Assembly (NCBI GenBank): GCA_019894655.1 | Contig: JAGXNZ010000273.1 | Span: forward strand, 1 to 6,235 | DNA from: Promethearchaeota archaeon | GTDB taxonomy: Archaea; Asgardarchaeota; Lokiarchaeia; Sigynarchaeales; SOKP01 | Reading direction: 5' to 3' | DNA: 6,235 nt | Part shown: positions 5,658 to 6,235 of the stretch, piece after piece | How positions within the stretch are numbered: the stretch's first letter is position 1 | How the letters are laid out: the number at the start of each line of letters is the position of its first letter | Made by a program: the position numbers and the translations under genes | The notes under the pieces: generated by a model | The model's database searches: none | Told to the model about the DNA's origin: nothing | The model's input: the letters and a program-made list of their open reading frames with translations, nothing else

Positions 5658-6235
5658 ATGAATACTGAAAATCTAAACGAAGTAGAAGAAATTTTAAAGA
5701 TAATTAGAAGCGATAGTGAAGGGAAAATTGGAATCTTATGTCTGAATTGTCTAATGGTAAGAATTAGGTTTAAAGAAATTTATGATTTTATGGAGAGACA
5801 TACTATTCCTCTTCCAGAAAATCAAAAATTATCAAAACTAGATCTGCTTGATTATTTAAGTGTTTTTTTCTATAAACAATACCAAAAAAGTCCAACTCTT
5901 CATAAACAATATAAGACTCCAATACAATACATAGGAAATTTCATTTTAAGTGATGAAATTTTAAGTGATTATTTAAAAAGATTTGATTTCATTTCAAAAC
6001 AAGAATTAATAGACGCTTTCGCCGATTATTGCGCTGATTATGGAATCTCGGTATACAACGCAAAGGATATCAAAGATTTTTCTCTAGATTTATATTTAAT
6101 TAAGAAAAAACCTTTCCTGAGAACAGAAGCTGTATTTGTTAGAACGGGAGAAGAAATGACTGAAGAAAACTATAAGAACACGTTTTACCTTATTAATGAA
6201 GCTTTAAAAGTAGCTGTTTGGACGGTGTTTGTAAC
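5658..6235 (+). CDS. Hypothetical protein, 3'-truncated by the window edge
   Basis: I do not recognise this protein. An uninterrupted frame of 192 full codons runs from the ATG at 5658 to the window end with no stop. It begins MNTENLNEVEEIL. Residues 1-130 look mostly helical, with charged and aromatic residues, a single CxxC (Cys28/Cys31, LCLNC) and two adjoining copies of ILSD (residues 96-104, ILSDEILSD). From about residue 135 alternating hydrophobic positions suggest beta strands (DLYLIKKKP, then RTEAVFVRTG), followed by a helix and WTVFV at the edge. There is no signal peptide or membrane segment. The strand pattern might suit a nuclease-like or Rossmann-like alpha/beta domain, but I see no catalytic signature: Asp144 and Glu157 are present without an E-x-K. 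It has low GC like the two genes before it and a TATA-like box at leaderless distance. The length and lack of stops in AT-rich DNA support a real gene. Confidence 0.72.
   Translation, partial: MNTENLNEVEEILKIIRSDSEGKIGILCLNCLMVRIRFKEIYDFMERHTIPLPENQKLSKLDLLDYLSVFFYKQYQKSPTLHKQYKTPIQYIGNFILSDEILSDYLKRFDFISKQELIDAFADYCADYGISVYNAKDIKDFSLDLYLIKKKPFLRTEAVFVRTGEEMTEENYKNTFYLINEALKVAVWTVFV

Overview
The window is AT-rich and looks archaeal. The evidence is Hdr/Mvh-type electron-bifurcation proteins, GGTGA ribosome-binding sites inside a tight operon, short or absent leaders ahead of solitary genes, and T-tract gene ends without obvious hairpins. The lineage cannot be fixed from sequence reading alone. 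An uncultured Asgard-type (Loki-like) or Bathyarchaeia-type anaerobe is my best guess, and it is only inference.

Bases 1-4210 are one co-directional operon of five genes, entered from upstream. They are the 3' part of hdrA (FAD/iron-sulfur heterodisulfide reductase subunit A), an mvhD/flxD-like [2Fe-2S] linker, a flxC-like cysteine-rich iron-sulfur protein, a flxB-like (HydB/AsrA-type) iron-sulfur protein, and a flxA-like FAD/NAD(P)-binding reductase. Neighbouring genes overlap, abut, or lie at most 16 bases apart. The set matches the parts of the FlxABCD-HdrABC type NADH dehydrogenase/heterodisulfide reductase, but in the order hdrA-D-C-B-A. The expected route is NAD(P)H to FlxA, then through the FlxB/FlxC clusters and FlxD into HdrA. 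There the flavin would bifurcate electrons between ferredoxin and a disulfide. No hydrogenase gene and no hdrB or hdrC is visible here.

Bases 4211-5657 hold two solitary genes on the same strand, with no ribosome-binding site and lower GC. The first is a HAD-family phosphatase of the YihX-like FDLGNV subgroup. The second is an integral-membrane CDP-alcohol phosphatidyltransferase with the full aspartate motif. A phospholipid head-group role for the second is well supported; a functional link between the two is only a guess.

From 5658 to the right edge an AT-rich reading frame stays open. It is preceded by a TATA-like box at leaderless distance and encodes a protein I do not recognise. No RNA genes, CRISPR arrays, insertion sequences or long repeats were seen. 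No gene-free stretch exceeds 80 bases.
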